Shown piece by piece: positions 26,125 to 35,144 of a DNA stretch of 64,000 bases. A program made the translations under genes and the position numbers. The notes beneath the pieces are model-generated. The model was not told the DNA's origin. It did not search any database and saw only the letters and a program-made list of their open reading frames with translations. Within the stretch, counting starts at the first letter, position 1. Each line of letters starts with the position of its first letter. Location: NCBI GenBank assembly GCA_964446585.1, contig CAYUPI010000017.1:46614-110613 (forward strand), written 5' to 3'. The DNA is from CAYUPI01 sp964446585. GTDB taxonomy: Bacteria; Verrucomicrobiota; Verrucomicrobiia; Limisphaerales; UBA8199.

Positions 26125-28899
26125 TTAGGCGACGACTATATTGACCAGCTTACGGGGAACAATAATGACCTTCCGGATTGTTTTGCCGGCTATAAATGTC
26201 TTTACCTTTTCCGATGCCATCGCGGCTGACTCCAGGTCCGACTGGGTCGCCGTTGCCGTCACGCGAACGACATCGCGCAGCTTGCCATTTACCTGAACGG
26301 GGATCTCGAGAGTTTCCTCGGCGAGCAAAGCCGGATCAAATTTTGGCCAAGGCTGGTAAGCCAGGTCCAAAGTCCCAGCGCATTCCAAAGCAGCCGCTTT
26401 GGCCGTTGGCCGTTGGCCGTTGGACATTTTGCTCCAGAGCTCTTCCGCCAAATGCGGTGCGAACGGCTGCAGCAGGATCAAAAACTCGCGCATGATGGAA
26501 GACGGTTTGCGCTCCCAGTTCATCGCCTCATTGACGAAGACCATCAGGGCCGAAATGGCAGTGTTGAATTTGAGTTCATCCAGGTCCTCGGTGACTTTCT
26601 TGATGCAGGCGTGAAGAGCTTTGAGCTGGAGGTTCGTCGGCTCGATGTTCGTGATTGCCGGGCTGAGCTGAATCTTCTCGAGAAAAGCCGCGCTGCGTTC
26701 TGGGTCTGCGGTCGAATTCTGCTCGAAGTCGGTTTCGCTCTTCTCATCCACGAAACACCGCCAAACGCGTCCCAGGAATCGATAGACACCTTCAACCCCT
26801 TTGGTGCTCCATGGTTTCACCATTTCGAGCGGGCCCATGAACATCTCGTAGAGTCGGAGGGCATCCGCCCCGAACTCGTTCACCATGTCGTCAGGGTTTA
26901 CGACATTTCCGCGCGCCTTCGACATCTTTTGGCCATCTTCGCCGAGGATCAGGCCCTGGTTAACCAGCTTGAAGAATGGCTCGGGAGTCGAGACGTGGCC
27001 AAGGTCGGAGAGCACCTTGTGCCAGAATCGGGCATAGAGCAGGTGCAGCACGGCGTGCTCGGTGCCGCCGACGTATAGATTTATACCGGGGGTTGGCTTG
27101 TCCGCGGAAGGCGTGGCAGACGCTGTTGCCGTGCCCATCCAGTAGCATTCGGCCTCAGAATTGCAGAAAGCACTTGAGTTTTTTGCGTCCAGGTAGCGCA
27201 GGTAATACCAGCAACTGCCGGCCCATTGGGGCATCGTATTTGTCTCGCGCTTAGAGCCGTCGGTTAGGTTCACCCAATCGGTCGCCCGAGCCAGCGGCGG
27301 TTGGCCATCGGGTGTGGGTTTGTAATCATCGAGCTGCGGCGGCGACACTGGCAACGCGGATTCTGGAAGGGCCTCGTGATATGCCTGGCCGTCCGAACCT
27401 TTTCTCCAAATGATCGGGAACGGCTCGCCCCAATAGCGTTGGCGGCTGAAGAGCCAGTCGCGGAGCTTGTAATTGATGGTCTTCTTACCCAGGTGTTTGC
27501 TCTCGAGCCAATGAGTGATTTGGCGCTTGGCCTCGGGCGTCGGCAGCCCGTTGAGTAAAATCTCTGCGTTGGCGGAATTGACGGAGACGCCATCGTCCAC
27601 GAAGCCGCGCCAGTCCTTGCCCGCCGGCGGTTGGACGACTTGAATGACGGGCAGGTTGAATTTCGTGGCGAACTCCAGATCGCGAACATCGTGGCCGGGC
27701 ACTGCCATGATGGCCCCGGTGCCGTAACTGATGAGCACGTAATCAGCGATCCAGATAGGTATCCTCTGCTGATTGACCGGATTGATGGCATAGGCGCCGG
27801 TGAATACGCCAGTCTTTTCCTTCGCGAGCTCGGTGCGTTCCAGGTCGCTCTTTTTCGACACAGCCTGCTGGTAGGCCCGGACGGCCGCACGGCACTCCAC
27901 CGTGGTGATGGCATCCACCAACTTGTGTTCCGGCGCGAGGACCATATAGGTCGCGCCGAAAAGCGTGTCGGGCCGCGTGGTGAAAACGCGGATCCTGGTT
28001 CCCTGATTCGGCAACGGAAAATCCACTTCCGCGCCTTCGCTCCGCCCGATCCAATTGCGCTGCATTTCCTTAAGGGACTCGCTCCACTCGATCGTATCGA
28101 GATCAGTGAGGAGACGTTCGGCGAAGGCAGTTATGCGCAGCATCCACTGTCGCATAGGCTTGCGCACGACCGGAAAACCGCCCACCTCGCTCACGCCGTC
28201 CACGACTTCTTCGTTGGCCAGCACGGTGCCCAGTTGTTCACACCACCAGACCGGGGCTTCGCTGACGAACGCGAGCCGTTTGGAATCGCAGTAGCCGCGG
28301 CGTTTTGGTTCGAGGTCGGCTGCAGGCAATTGGAGCTCCGGTGGATAGGGCAGAGTGTGGATTGGCTCGGCTCGATTGGTAGTCGGGTTGAACCAGGAGT
28401 TGTAGAGCTGCAGAAATATCCATTGGGTCCACTTGAAATAGGCGGGATCGGTCGTGTCGATTTCGCGGCTCCAGTCGTAGCTGAAGCCGAGCGCCTTTAT
28501 CTGGCGTTTGAATGTGGCGATATTCTCCTCAGTCGTCTGCCGCGGGTGCTGGCCGGTCTTTATGGCATACTGCTCGGCGGGGAGGCCAAAGGCATCCCAG
28601 CCCATCGGATGCAGGACGTGCCAGCCTCGTGCCCGATGATAGCGCGCTATAATATCCGTGGCGGTATAGCCCTCAGGATGGCCTACGTGCAACCCTGCGC
28701 CTGAAGGGTAGGGGAACATGTCCAGGATATAGAACTTGGGCACTTGCTCGGGTTTGAGCCGAGGGTGCCGGCGAGCGAAGGGATGGTCTGGAGGAACTGT
28801 CTCACCTGGGTTCCAGGCACGAAAAATCTGCCGATCCTCCCAATGTTTCTGCCACTTGGGCTCGATTAGATGGAAAGGATATTGCTGGCGTCCTGCCAT
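26125..28899 (-). CDS. leuS: Leucyl-tRNA synthetase
   Basis: 924 aa, class I. The HIGH motif is HVGH (His71-His74 in PYPSGAGLHVGH) and the KMSKS loop reads KMSKA in EDGQKMSKARGN. The editing (CP1) domain includes TTRPDTLFGATYMVLAPEHKL, and the zinc-like insertion and C-terminal anticodon-binding domain are present. It charges tRNA-Leu. A tandem GGCCGTT heptamer (about 26401-26421) inside the gene codes for the short NGQRPTAK loop near the C-terminus, a position where family members vary. The gene starts at the ATG. Confidence 0.97.
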   Translation of the reverse strand: MAGRQQYPFHLIEPKWQKHWEDRQIFRAWNPGETVPPDHPFARRHPRLKPEQVPKFYILDMFPYPSGAGLHVGHPEGYTATDIIARYHRARGWHVLHPMGWDAFGLPAEQYAIKTGQHPRQTTEENIATFKRQIKALGFSYDWSREIDTTDPAYFKWTQWIFLQLYNSWFNPTTNRAEPIHTLPYPPELQLPAADLEPKRRGYCDSKRLAFVSEAPVWWCEQLGTVLANEEVVDGVSEVGGFPVVRKPMRQWMLRITAFAERLLTDLDTIEWSESLKEMQRNWIGRSEGAEVDFPLPNQGTRIRVFTTRPDTLFGATYMVLAPEHKLVDAITTVECRAAVRAYQQAVSKKSDLERTELAKEKTGVFTGAYAINPVNQQRIPIWIADYVLISYGTGAIMAVPGHDVRDLEFATKFNLPVIQVVQPPAGKDWRGFVDDGVSVNSANAEILLNGLPTPEAKRQITHWLESKHLGKKTINYKLRDWLFSRQRYWGEPFPIIWRKGSDGQAYHEALPESALPVSPPQLDDYKPTPDGQPPLARATDWVNLTDGSKRETNTMPQWAGSCWYYLRYLDAKNSSAFCNSEAECYWMGTATASATPSADKPTPGINLYVGGTEHAVLHLLYARFWHKVLSDLGHVSTPEPFFKLVNQGLILGEDGQKMSKARGNVVNPDDMVNEFGADALRLYEMFMGPLEMVKPWSTKGVEGVYRFLGRVWRCFVDEKSETDFEQNSTADPERSAAFLEKIQLSPAITNIEPTNLQLKALHACIKKVTEDLDELKFNTAISALMVFVNEAMNWERKPSSIMREFLILLQPFAPHLAEELWSKMSNGQRPTAKAAALECAGTLDLAYQPWPKFDPALLAEETLEIPVQVNGKLRDVVRVTATATQSDLESAAMASEKVKTFIAGKTIRKVIIVPRKLVNIVVA

Positions 28900-28960
28900 A
28901 GGGGCCGGAATATCGCGAAATCCGGCGGGCCAGACAATGGCAGAGTTGGATTCGCCGGAG

Positions 28961-29851
28961 TCAATTCGTCCGGACCCGGTAGAAGTTCCTGCTCACCGTT
29001 ATTGGATCGGAGACGACGATAGTGCTGTCACTTGCCTGAGCGGTGATGCTGGTCACGGTGTTCCAGGTGCCGCTGGCGGCGTTTGCACGGGATTCAACCA
29101 CGTACGCCACGTTCGATTGGGCGAGGAATGAGAACTGAATCCGGTTGGCCACGATGGCAGGCTGGGAAATGAGCGGAGGGTTCGGCGGTGGGGGCGAGGA
29201 GGGAACCGTATAGGTAACCGTGAGCACAGGGGTATTCACCGTGTCCTCATGAGTGCCAAACTGCCGGCCAGTGTACGCAGTCCCCTCGCTTTCACTAACG
29301 AGCAGCCAGCCGAAACTCGGCGCACTGCCGTCCACAGCAGCCTGCACATCCGCCAGCAGGTCGGGTGTAGAAGCAAATACGTAGTTACCGAGGCTGGTGA
29401 CGGGGACCGTGGAGCTGGCACTGCTTGCGGAATCACTCGTGCCAGTCGCTCCCGGCTGGTCCCAGGGAACTCCAGTCGAGGCTGAGTTCCAAGTCACTGA
29501 CGTTTCGTTCCAGGGTTTCAACAGGCGCCGTAGATCGAAGGTGGAGTTCACCGCGGAACGGGGCACGGTGACGACGATCACTTGGAGGCTCGCAGAGGTA
29601 ATCGTTGCTCCCGCGGGGATGCTTCCGGCAAGATCGAATGCGAGCAGCGCCCGCCGGACCTCGTTGCCGCCGGTGGTGCCGGTGTCTCCCGCAGCCATCG
29701 AGCCCTCAGTTCCGAAGTTAAGATCCGCGGAAAACTTATGAATAGAAGAATCCACGATGGGGTTCAGATTGGTGGTCAAGTCTGCCCGGGAGGATAGGGC
29801 GATGCTGCCGGCCAGAGCAAAACCGATCAAGATGACAGGTAGTTGGTTCAT
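28961..29851 (-). CDS. Secreted DNRLRE domain protein
   Basis: 296 aa with a signal peptide (MNQLPVILIGFALAGSIALSSRAD). Residues about 30-210 form a DNRLRE/CBM96-like beta-sandwich: SIHKFSADLNFGTEGSM, RRALLAFDLAGSIPAGATITSASLQV, LKPWNETSVTWNSAS, DVQAAVDG and FGWLLVSESEG. A Pro linker leads to a C-terminal domain with YVVESRANAASGTWNTV and NFYRVRTN, common at the end of verrucomicrobial secreted proteins. It is probably an extracellular structural or carbohydrate-binding protein. It is upstream of leuS on the same strand. Confidence 0.82.
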   Translation of the reverse strand: MNQLPVILIGFALAGSIALSSRADLTTNLNPIVDSSIHKFSADLNFGTEGSMAAGDTGTTGGNEVRRALLAFDLAGSIPAGATITSASLQVIVVTVPRSAVNSTFDLRRLLKPWNETSVTWNSASTGVPWDQPGATGTSDSASSASSTVPVTSLGNYVFASTPDLLADVQAAVDGSAPSFGWLLVSESEGTAYTGRQFGTHEDTVNTPVLTVTYTVPSSPPPPNPPLISQPAIVANRIQFSFLAQSNVAYVVESRANAASGTWNTVTSITAQASDSTIVVSDPITVSRNFYRVRTN

Positions 29852-30058
29852 AGCCAGTTCGGGTCTAAGCTTTGAATTTCCGATTGCTAGATAATGCTAA
29901 GACGGCTGCGTGCGGATTTTGTTCCCGCATTTGCAGCTTTGACAGATTCGGGCGTTTGTAGTATCTGAATGGGAGAGCATCGACCCGCTACCCGTTCGAA
30001 AGTCGCAATTATGTGCGCCAGTTTTTCACGGTCATCAGCCGCCATCCGGAGCGACAGG

Positions 30059-30880
30059 ATGCGCAGGGCGGGCTTCACGCTGATCGAGTTGCTGGTCGTG
30101 ATTGCGATCATCGCAATCCTGGCGAGTTTGTTATTGCCGGTATTATCCAAAACGCGAGCTAAAGCGCAAGGTGTGTTCTGCCTCAGTAACACGCGGCAGC
30201 TCGATTTGGCCTGGCAGCTCTACGCCGACGACCATAACGGACGGCTGGCGTACAACCTGGGAGGTGATATCAAAATTCGCGGTGTCGCCCCCGCAAATTA
30301 CCTGAACTGGGTAAACAATGTACTTAATTGGGAATTGAAGCCGGATAACACGAATCTGGCCACGATCAAGGAAGCCAGCCTTGGACCCTATGCCAGCAAA
30401 ATAGTGAACATTTATCGCTGTCCGGCGGACAATGTGTTAAGCGATATCCAGCGTGCGGCCGGGTGGACAGCACGCATCCGGAGCTATTCGATGAACGCAA
30501 TGATCGGAGATGTCGGCGACTTGTCTCAAACCGGCGTCAATCGTAATAACCCCGATTACGTTCAGTTTTTCAGCCTCTCGACCATTCCCGCGCCATCCGG
30601 CATCTTTGTTTTTCTCGATGAGCACCCGGACAGCATTAATGACGGCTATTTCATCAACCGGGCGTACTCATGGGAATGGACCGACCTGCCCGCTTCGTAC
30701 CACAATGGCGCGGCCTGTTTCGCATTCGCCGACGGACATGGCGAAACACACCGCTGGCGTTTCGCCAGCACGAAAGCGCCACCTCGACCCGACGGAGCGC
30801 AGTTGCCGATGAAGCTGCCAAGAAGCGAGTGGGGCGATTTTAGCTGGGTCACTGATCACATGAGCATCGACCGCGACTAA
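30059..30880 (+). CDS. Prepilin-like protein with H-X9-DG motif
   Basis: 273 aa when started MRRAGFTLIELLVV, which places the prepilin cleavage site (G|FTLIE, Glu at +5) near the N-terminus. Earlier in-frame starts (29969, 30011) would lengthen the leader. The hydrophobic stalk IAIIAILASLLLPVLSKTRAKAQG is the form common in Verrucomicrobia and Planctomycetes. Near the C-terminus HNGAACFAFADG fits the H-X9-DG signature of the pseudopilin-processing-associated family. It is probably exported through a type IV pilus/type II-like system; no such machinery is encoded here. Confidence 0.85.
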   Translation: MRRAGFTLIELLVVIAIIAILASLLLPVLSKTRAKAQGVFCLSNTRQLDLAWQLYADDHNGRLAYNLGGDIKIRGVAPANYLNWVNNVLNWELKPDNTNLATIKEASLGPYASKIVNIYRCPADNVLSDIQRAAGWTARIRSYSMNAMIGDVGDLSQTGVNRNNPDYVQFFSLSTIPAPSGIFVFLDEHPDSINDGYFINRAYSWEWTDLPASYHNGAACFAFADGHGETHRWRFASTKAPPRPDGAQLPMKLPRSEWGDFSWVTDHMSIDRD

Positions 30881-30921
30881 GCTATTGGCGCTCAGTTGGT
30901 TAGATTCGCACCAGCTTTTGG

Positions 30922-31677
30922 TTAGAAGTAGCGGCGGAGGAACGACTCTCCACCCTGTCCAGCCAGAAGGTAAGTCTTATCACCAGCACTCCAGGTCGCG
31001 GTGGAGATCGCGTCGCCTTGCGTGAACAGAGGCGATGCGCTAGAGGGCGCGTTGGGCACGTCGCCTCGATTGATGACAAAGAGGAAAAGATCTGGCTCGT
31101 TCGGGGTGGGAGTGAGTCCGGAATTGAAGCAAATCATGGAAACTGGCTTGCCTCGCCATTGCAACAGCGCGCAGCCGGTGCTGGTGGTATTCTCCAGTCT
31201 TGGGGGCAGCACGTAGTCGCCGGGGGCCTGATGTTGGGCCAGGTATTGGCGAATTCTACCTGTATCCGAGGTTTCCAAATCCATCTTGGGGTACGCGCGC
31301 GAAACCGTCCGCACCATCCGGCTTTGGAAATTGGCAAAGGTCCGGTCCTCCGGCCGATGCAGCAGAGAAAACGAGACTCCAGCCAGCAAAAACATGATCA
31401 CCACACTGAGCGCGATCAGCACCAGTTTTCGCGTCATCGGAAGGGCCGTGTGCGCTTTGCGCTCTGAGAGGATTTGTTCCTTCAGGCCGTCAGGCACGGG
31501 GAGCTGCCGGAAGCTGGCGCGCAATGTTTCTTGCGTGACGCGATGCTGGTGAAACCAGCGGCGCAGTTCCGGATCCTGTTCGGCCAGCGCCAGCGCGGCG
31601 GCCAGCTCGGGCTCGTCCTTGTCGGCGACGCGTGGCCGATAGAGCAGCAGAATCTGTTTGGCCTCGCGACTATTCAC
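30922..31677 (-). CDS. Probable anti-sigma factor (membrane)
   Basis: 251 aa. A cytoplasmic N-terminal region of about 80 residues (EPELAAALALAEQDPELRRWFHQHRVTQETLRASF) is followed by one membrane helix (LVLIALSVVIMFLLAGVSFSLL) and a periplasmic domain. It starts inside the end of the ECF sigma gene (8-bp overlap), the arrangement expected for a sigma/anti-sigma pair. The DUF of the C-terminal domain is not recognised; it contains one pair of Cys residues (Cys in TGCALLQW and MICFNS). It is convergent with the H-X9-DG gene. Confidence 0.7.
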   Translation of the reverse strand: MNSREAKQILLLYRPRVADKDEPELAAALALAEQDPELRRWFHQHRVTQETLRASFRQLPVPDGLKEQILSERKAHTALPMTRKLVLIALSVVIMFLLAGVSFSLLHRPEDRTFANFQSRMVRTVSRAYPKMDLETSDTGRIRQYLAQHQAPGDYVLPPRLENTTSTGCALLQWRGKPVSMICFNSGLTPTPNEPDLFLFVINRGDVPNAPSSASPLFTQGDAISTATWSAGDKTYLLAGQGGESFLRRYF

Positions 31678-32215
31678 GGTCTTCCTTTGGCGCCGGTCCT
31701 GCGGATTCGCCGCCAGCCAGCGCCTTATGCAATTGGGCGATCCCGCGCGCGATCCGGGATTTCACCGTGCCCATCGGCACGCGCAAAATCTCCGCGATCT
31801 CTTTGTAGGCGTAATCCTCCAGGTAAAATAACGCGACGGGCGCCTGATACACACTGTCAATTTGCCTGAGCGCCTGCAGCACTTGCGCCGCGTCCAACTC
31901 GTTTATCCGCGTGGGAGAAATCGTGGGCAGTTCGCTGTCCACCTGGCTCAGTTCATAGTGGGGAAAACGCGACTGGCGCCGATGAGTTTCCAGGAACTCG
32001 CGGTGGAGGGTCGTGAACAGCCAGCTTTTCACTTTCGACGGATCTCTCAACTGATTGCCCTTCGTGGCCCAGATATAGAATGTCTGCTGTGTTAAATCGC
32101 ACGCTTCAGACTCCGACCGAGTCAGGCTGAAGGCAAACTGATAGAGCGGCCGATAATATTGTTCGACCAGGCTTTCAAAGTCCAGGCGTTCCGCGCTCGC
32201 ATGGGTATGACTCAT
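31670..32215 (-). CDS. ECF-type RNA polymerase sigma factor
   Basis: 181 aa if started at MSHTHASAERLDF (32215); the frame extends to 32260. Region 2 is visible as FESLVEQYYRPLYQFAFSLTRSESEACDLTQQTFYIWATK with VKSWLFTTLHREF. Region 4 is YQAPVALFYLEDYAYKEIAEILRVPMGTVKSRIARGIAQLHKAL. There is no region 1.1 or 3. It directs RNA polymerase to a specific regulon and is probably held inactive by the overlapping membrane protein gene. Its regulon is unknown. Confidence 0.93.
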   Translation of the reverse strand: MSHTHASAERLDFESLVEQYYRPLYQFAFSLTRSESEACDLTQQTFYIWATKGNQLRDPSKVKSWLFTTLHREFLETHRRQSRFPHYELSQVDSELPTISPTRINELDAAQVLQALRQIDSVYQAPVALFYLEDYAYKEIAEILRVPMGTVKSRIARGIAQLHKALAGGESAGPAPKEDRE

Positions 32216-32260
32216 CAGACGAGAGTTTGTTCCCGTTTGGTAGCAAAAACTTAGCTGCAA

Positions 32261-32922
32261 TTTCAGATCTCCGAGCCAGTGAAGGCGAGATCAAAATCAT
32301 TCCAGTGTCGGGAACAAGATCGCGACTCGAGCGTCTCAAGGTTGTGAGGGAAGGATTCCCTCCGCGAGCGATGAGACAGAATGGTCTTCAATTCCGATGC
32401 GGGCTTACCGGCAGGACAGCGATCCACCAGCCTGCCGAACGTGACTTAAGCCGTCGGCTTCGCCCGCCAAACAGATTTGCCGGCCGCCTGGATGGGCTGT
32501 CCCGCGATAGCGCCGCAGGCCCGGCCGCCAGGCGGCTCGGCATTCATTCGTGGGAGGACCATGCCTGGACGAAGCCACTGCTCCTGGTGCAAAGCAGTCA
32601 TGTGACTCAGAAAGCTTCTTCTGGTTGGATGGCTCGTCGACGCCCCGCTGCAGAGGGACGTCGGTGGGGCTACGAATGTCACCCACGGCTCGTTCTTTTT
32701 TAGCAATAGCTTCCCGGCAATGCACGTTCCGACCGCGAAAACGATGAATCGGAATTGTGCGGCTAGCGGGAACAATTAGCCCGCCCATTCATCGTAACCT
32801 CGACGAGGGAAGTTCCCTCAGCCCGTCATCAAAACTGAAGCCGACCCAAAATCTTTGAAACGGACAGGTTTTGACAGCCCGTTTTTGGATCCAAACCGTT
32901 CACGAATCGCAGCTAAAGACTT
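32261..32922. other. Long intergenic stretch without supported gene
   Basis: The 660-bp gap between divergent genes has open frames on both strands but none with a protein-like pattern or ribosome-binding site. It is GC-rich with small inverted motifs. TTGACA at 32871-32876 could be the -35 box for the cupredoxin gene, with a poor -10. It may hold a regulatory region or an untranslated RNA. Confidence 0.4.
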
Positions 32923-33798
32923 ATGAAACGACTTATGAAACACACAATTCCAACGCGAAAGGTTACATGGTTAGTGGCCGCGTCCGCTTGCCTGGCGTTT
33001 TTTGGCTGTTCATTACCCGCCGCCGCGGCGGAGACCAATGTAACGATATATAGCTCCTTCTACGGTGGATATTTTGATCCGCCGAACGTTGCCATCAATG
33101 TCAACGACTCGGTTAAGTGGACATGGGCCGGAAATAATCATTCCACCACCAGCGATACATTCATATGGGATTCCCTTCCTCAAAACATGCCCTACACCTT
33201 TACGTGGATGTTCCCCAACAGTGGCAACTTTCCATATAGCTGCTCAGTCCATTACTTTCAGGGCTCGGTAAATGTTGCATCGGCCGGCAACATTCCGCCC
33301 TCCGTGACCATTACCAATCCTGCGGACGGCACCGTATTCAGCGCACCCGCCGATGTGAGAATTACAGCCACGACTGCCGACGGCAGCGGCAATGTCACAA
33401 ACGTCGAGTTTTTTCAGGGGACAACCTCGCTCACCAACCAAACCACCGGTCCCTATACAGTAGTGGCTAGCGCTCTTGCCGCTGGGAGCTATTCATTTTC
33501 TGCGGTGGCGACGGATAGCCTCGGGGACACCGGCACAAATAAAGTTTCGATCTCTGTGGTGACGCCCGTGGCCATCTTGTTGAGCAATCCACTGTGGCTT
33601 TCTGGGGGTCAGTTCCGGTTTGACTATACGGCGAATGCCGGGCTGCGCTATGTAGTTCAACGCTCCAGCAGCCTGAGCCTGAGCAGTTTTATACCTCTCA
33701 GCACCAACACCGCTGCGGGCAGCAGCGTTACTTTCACCGATAGCGCCGCCGGCCCGGGCTTGAACTTCTACCGAGTCGCGCGGTTGCCGAATCCATGA
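32923..33798 (+). CDS. Cupredoxin protein with Ig-like domain
   Basis: 291 aa with a signal peptide (KVTWLVAASACLAFF...AAAAE). Residues about 38-120 are a plastocyanin-like cupredoxin: FDPPNVAINVNDSVKWTWAGNNHS (His73) and YSCSVHYFQGSV (Cys107, His110). The fourth ligand position holds Gln113 where Met is usual. Residues about 125-215 are an Ig-like domain (PPSVTITNPADGTVF ... LAAGSYSFSAVATDSLG) and a C-terminal NFYRVARLP domain follows. It is a likely periplasmic or surface copper electron carrier. It overlaps the CusF-SCO gene by 4 bp (ATGA), so the copper role is shared. Confidence 0.85.
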   Translation: MKRLMKHTIPTRKVTWLVAASACLAFFGCSLPAAAAETNVTIYSSFYGGYFDPPNVAINVNDSVKWTWAGNNHSTTSDTFIWDSLPQNMPYTFTWMFPNSGNFPYSCSVHYFQGSVNVASAGNIPPSVTITNPADGTVFSAPADVRITATTADGSGNVTNVEFFQGTTSLTNQTTGPYTVVASALAAGSYSFSAVATDSLGDTGTNKVSISVVTPVAILLSNPLWLSGGQFRFDYTANAGLRYVVQRSSSLSLSSFIPLSTNTAAGSSVTFTDSAAGPGLNFYRVARLPNP

Positions 33799-34958
33799 GT
33801 TCCATGCACCGGCCATCCCTGGCGCCCTTGCTCGCGAAGCGAAGACTCGAAACGACAGTACGCTGCTTTTGCGGACTGGCAATGCTGAGCTTGCTCACGG
33901 CCGCCTACTTTGGTCAGCCGAGCGCGCCTGCTCTTCGCACTGAAGCGCGCCAAGCGAGGGAAAACGGCTCTGAGGCCACCCGAGTCATTGAACAAGGCCC
34001 TGAGGCCGCCGAAAGGCTGCCCGAACGGTCCCATACTGACGGCGCCCGCATATTCTCGGCTAGAGGCATTTTGCGGAAGATCCGCGACGACGGCCGGACA
34101 GTCGAGATCCAACACGAGGCGATCACGAATTACATGCCGGCTATGACCATGCCGTTCAAAATCGCTTCGGCCGAAGTACTGGCGGGTTTGCGAGAAGGTG
34201 ACGAAATCTCGTTTCGACTCCTCGTCAGCGACTATGAGAGTTGGATCGACAAAATCAGAAAGACGGGGCAAGAGCATCTGGCACCGGCCAGGGTCAGCGA
34301 CAAGAACGTGCAGGCATCGCGACCGGACGCCAGTCGGCATCCGTTGCTGGATTACAAGTTCACCAATCAACTAGGGCAACCCGTCAGCCTGGCTCAGTTC
34401 CAGGGGCAGGCGCTGGCCATTACCTTCTTCTTTACGCGTTGCCCGATCCCCGATTTTTGTCCCCGACTTTCGAAGAATTTCGAGCAGGCTTCGCGCAAAC
34501 TTGCCCACCTGCCGAACGCACCGACCAATTGGCATTTCATATCGGTGTCTTTCGATACCGAGTTTGATACGCCTGCCGTTTTGAAAACTTACGCCGAGCA
34601 CTACCATTACGAACCGAACCACTGGAGTTTTCTCACCGGAGCGTCTGATAAGATAGCGGAACTAGCGCGTCTTTCAGATGTGACAACGACACGCGAAGGG
34701 AGCTTATTTAATCACAATTTTCGCACGCTCATTATCGACCCCGCCGGTCATTTGCAAATGGCCTTCCCCATCGGCGGCAACCTCGCGGACGCGATCGCGG
34801 AACAGATACTCAAAGCCGCCGCAGTAACAAGCCAATCGGTGTCACGCGACGCCAGCCAAGTGATGGCAGCCGCGGGCCACGACGCCGCGGTTGTTGAACG
34901 GGAGGATGCCCGGGATGGAGGGGTGGAGCGCCCTCGGCAAACGAGTGCCAAACCGTGA
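33795..34958 (+). CDS. CusF-like copper-binding domain fused to SCO1/SenC
   Basis: 387 aa with an N-terminal membrane/signal segment (CGLAMLSLLTAAYFG). Residues about 85-145 match the CusF copper-binding fold (GILRKIRDDGRTVEIQHEAI with His107; MPAMTMPF with Met117 and Met119). Residues about 180-340 are the SCO1/thioredoxin-like domain: FFFTRCPIPDFCPRL gives Cys216 and Cys222 (CX5C instead of the usual CX3C) and NHNFRTLIIDP gives the His307 ligand. Such proteins deliver copper to cupredoxins and oxidases in the periplasm. A Gln/Ala-rich tail follows. It overlaps the cupredoxin gene and precedes the multiheme cytochrome. Confidence 0.85.
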   Translation: MSSMHRPSLAPLLAKRRLETTVRCFCGLAMLSLLTAAYFGQPSAPALRTEARQARENGSEATRVIEQGPEAAERLPERSHTDGARIFSARGILRKIRDDGRTVEIQHEAITNYMPAMTMPFKIASAEVLAGLREGDEISFRLLVSDYESWIDKIRKTGQEHLAPARVSDKNVQASRPDASRHPLLDYKFTNQLGQPVSLAQFQGQALAITFFFTRCPIPDFCPRLSKNFEQASRKLAHLPNAPTNWHFISVSFDTEFDTPAVLKTYAEHYHYEPNHWSFLTGASDKIAELARLSDVTTTREGSLFNHNFRTLIIDPAGHLQMAFPIGGNLADAIAEQILKAAAVTSQSVSRDASQVMAAAGHDAAVVEREDARDGGVERPRQTSAKP

Positions 34959-35144
34959 AGGAATCAGGGAATCGACAAGTTGCCGGGCGAATGTCCAAAG
35001 CGCATTAAGGGAAGATATCCAACTGATCGGTTCTTTCGCAGTTCCTGAGGAGCGAGCTGCAAAGCTGCGAGGTGCTTTCCCGCGGGGCCCTCTGCAATAC
35101 TCGCGCAGAGGTGTTCGGCAAGGCGGGATTCGCTCCGTCACGCC

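Noticed and set aside
27631..28704. 357-codon open frame on the plus strand
   Set aside because: Antisense to leuS, whose synthetase motifs are unmistakable.
32227..32703. Open frame of 158 codons in the long gap
   Set aside because: No ribosome-binding site and an Arg-rich composition typical of random GC-rich DNA. I kept the region as intergenic.
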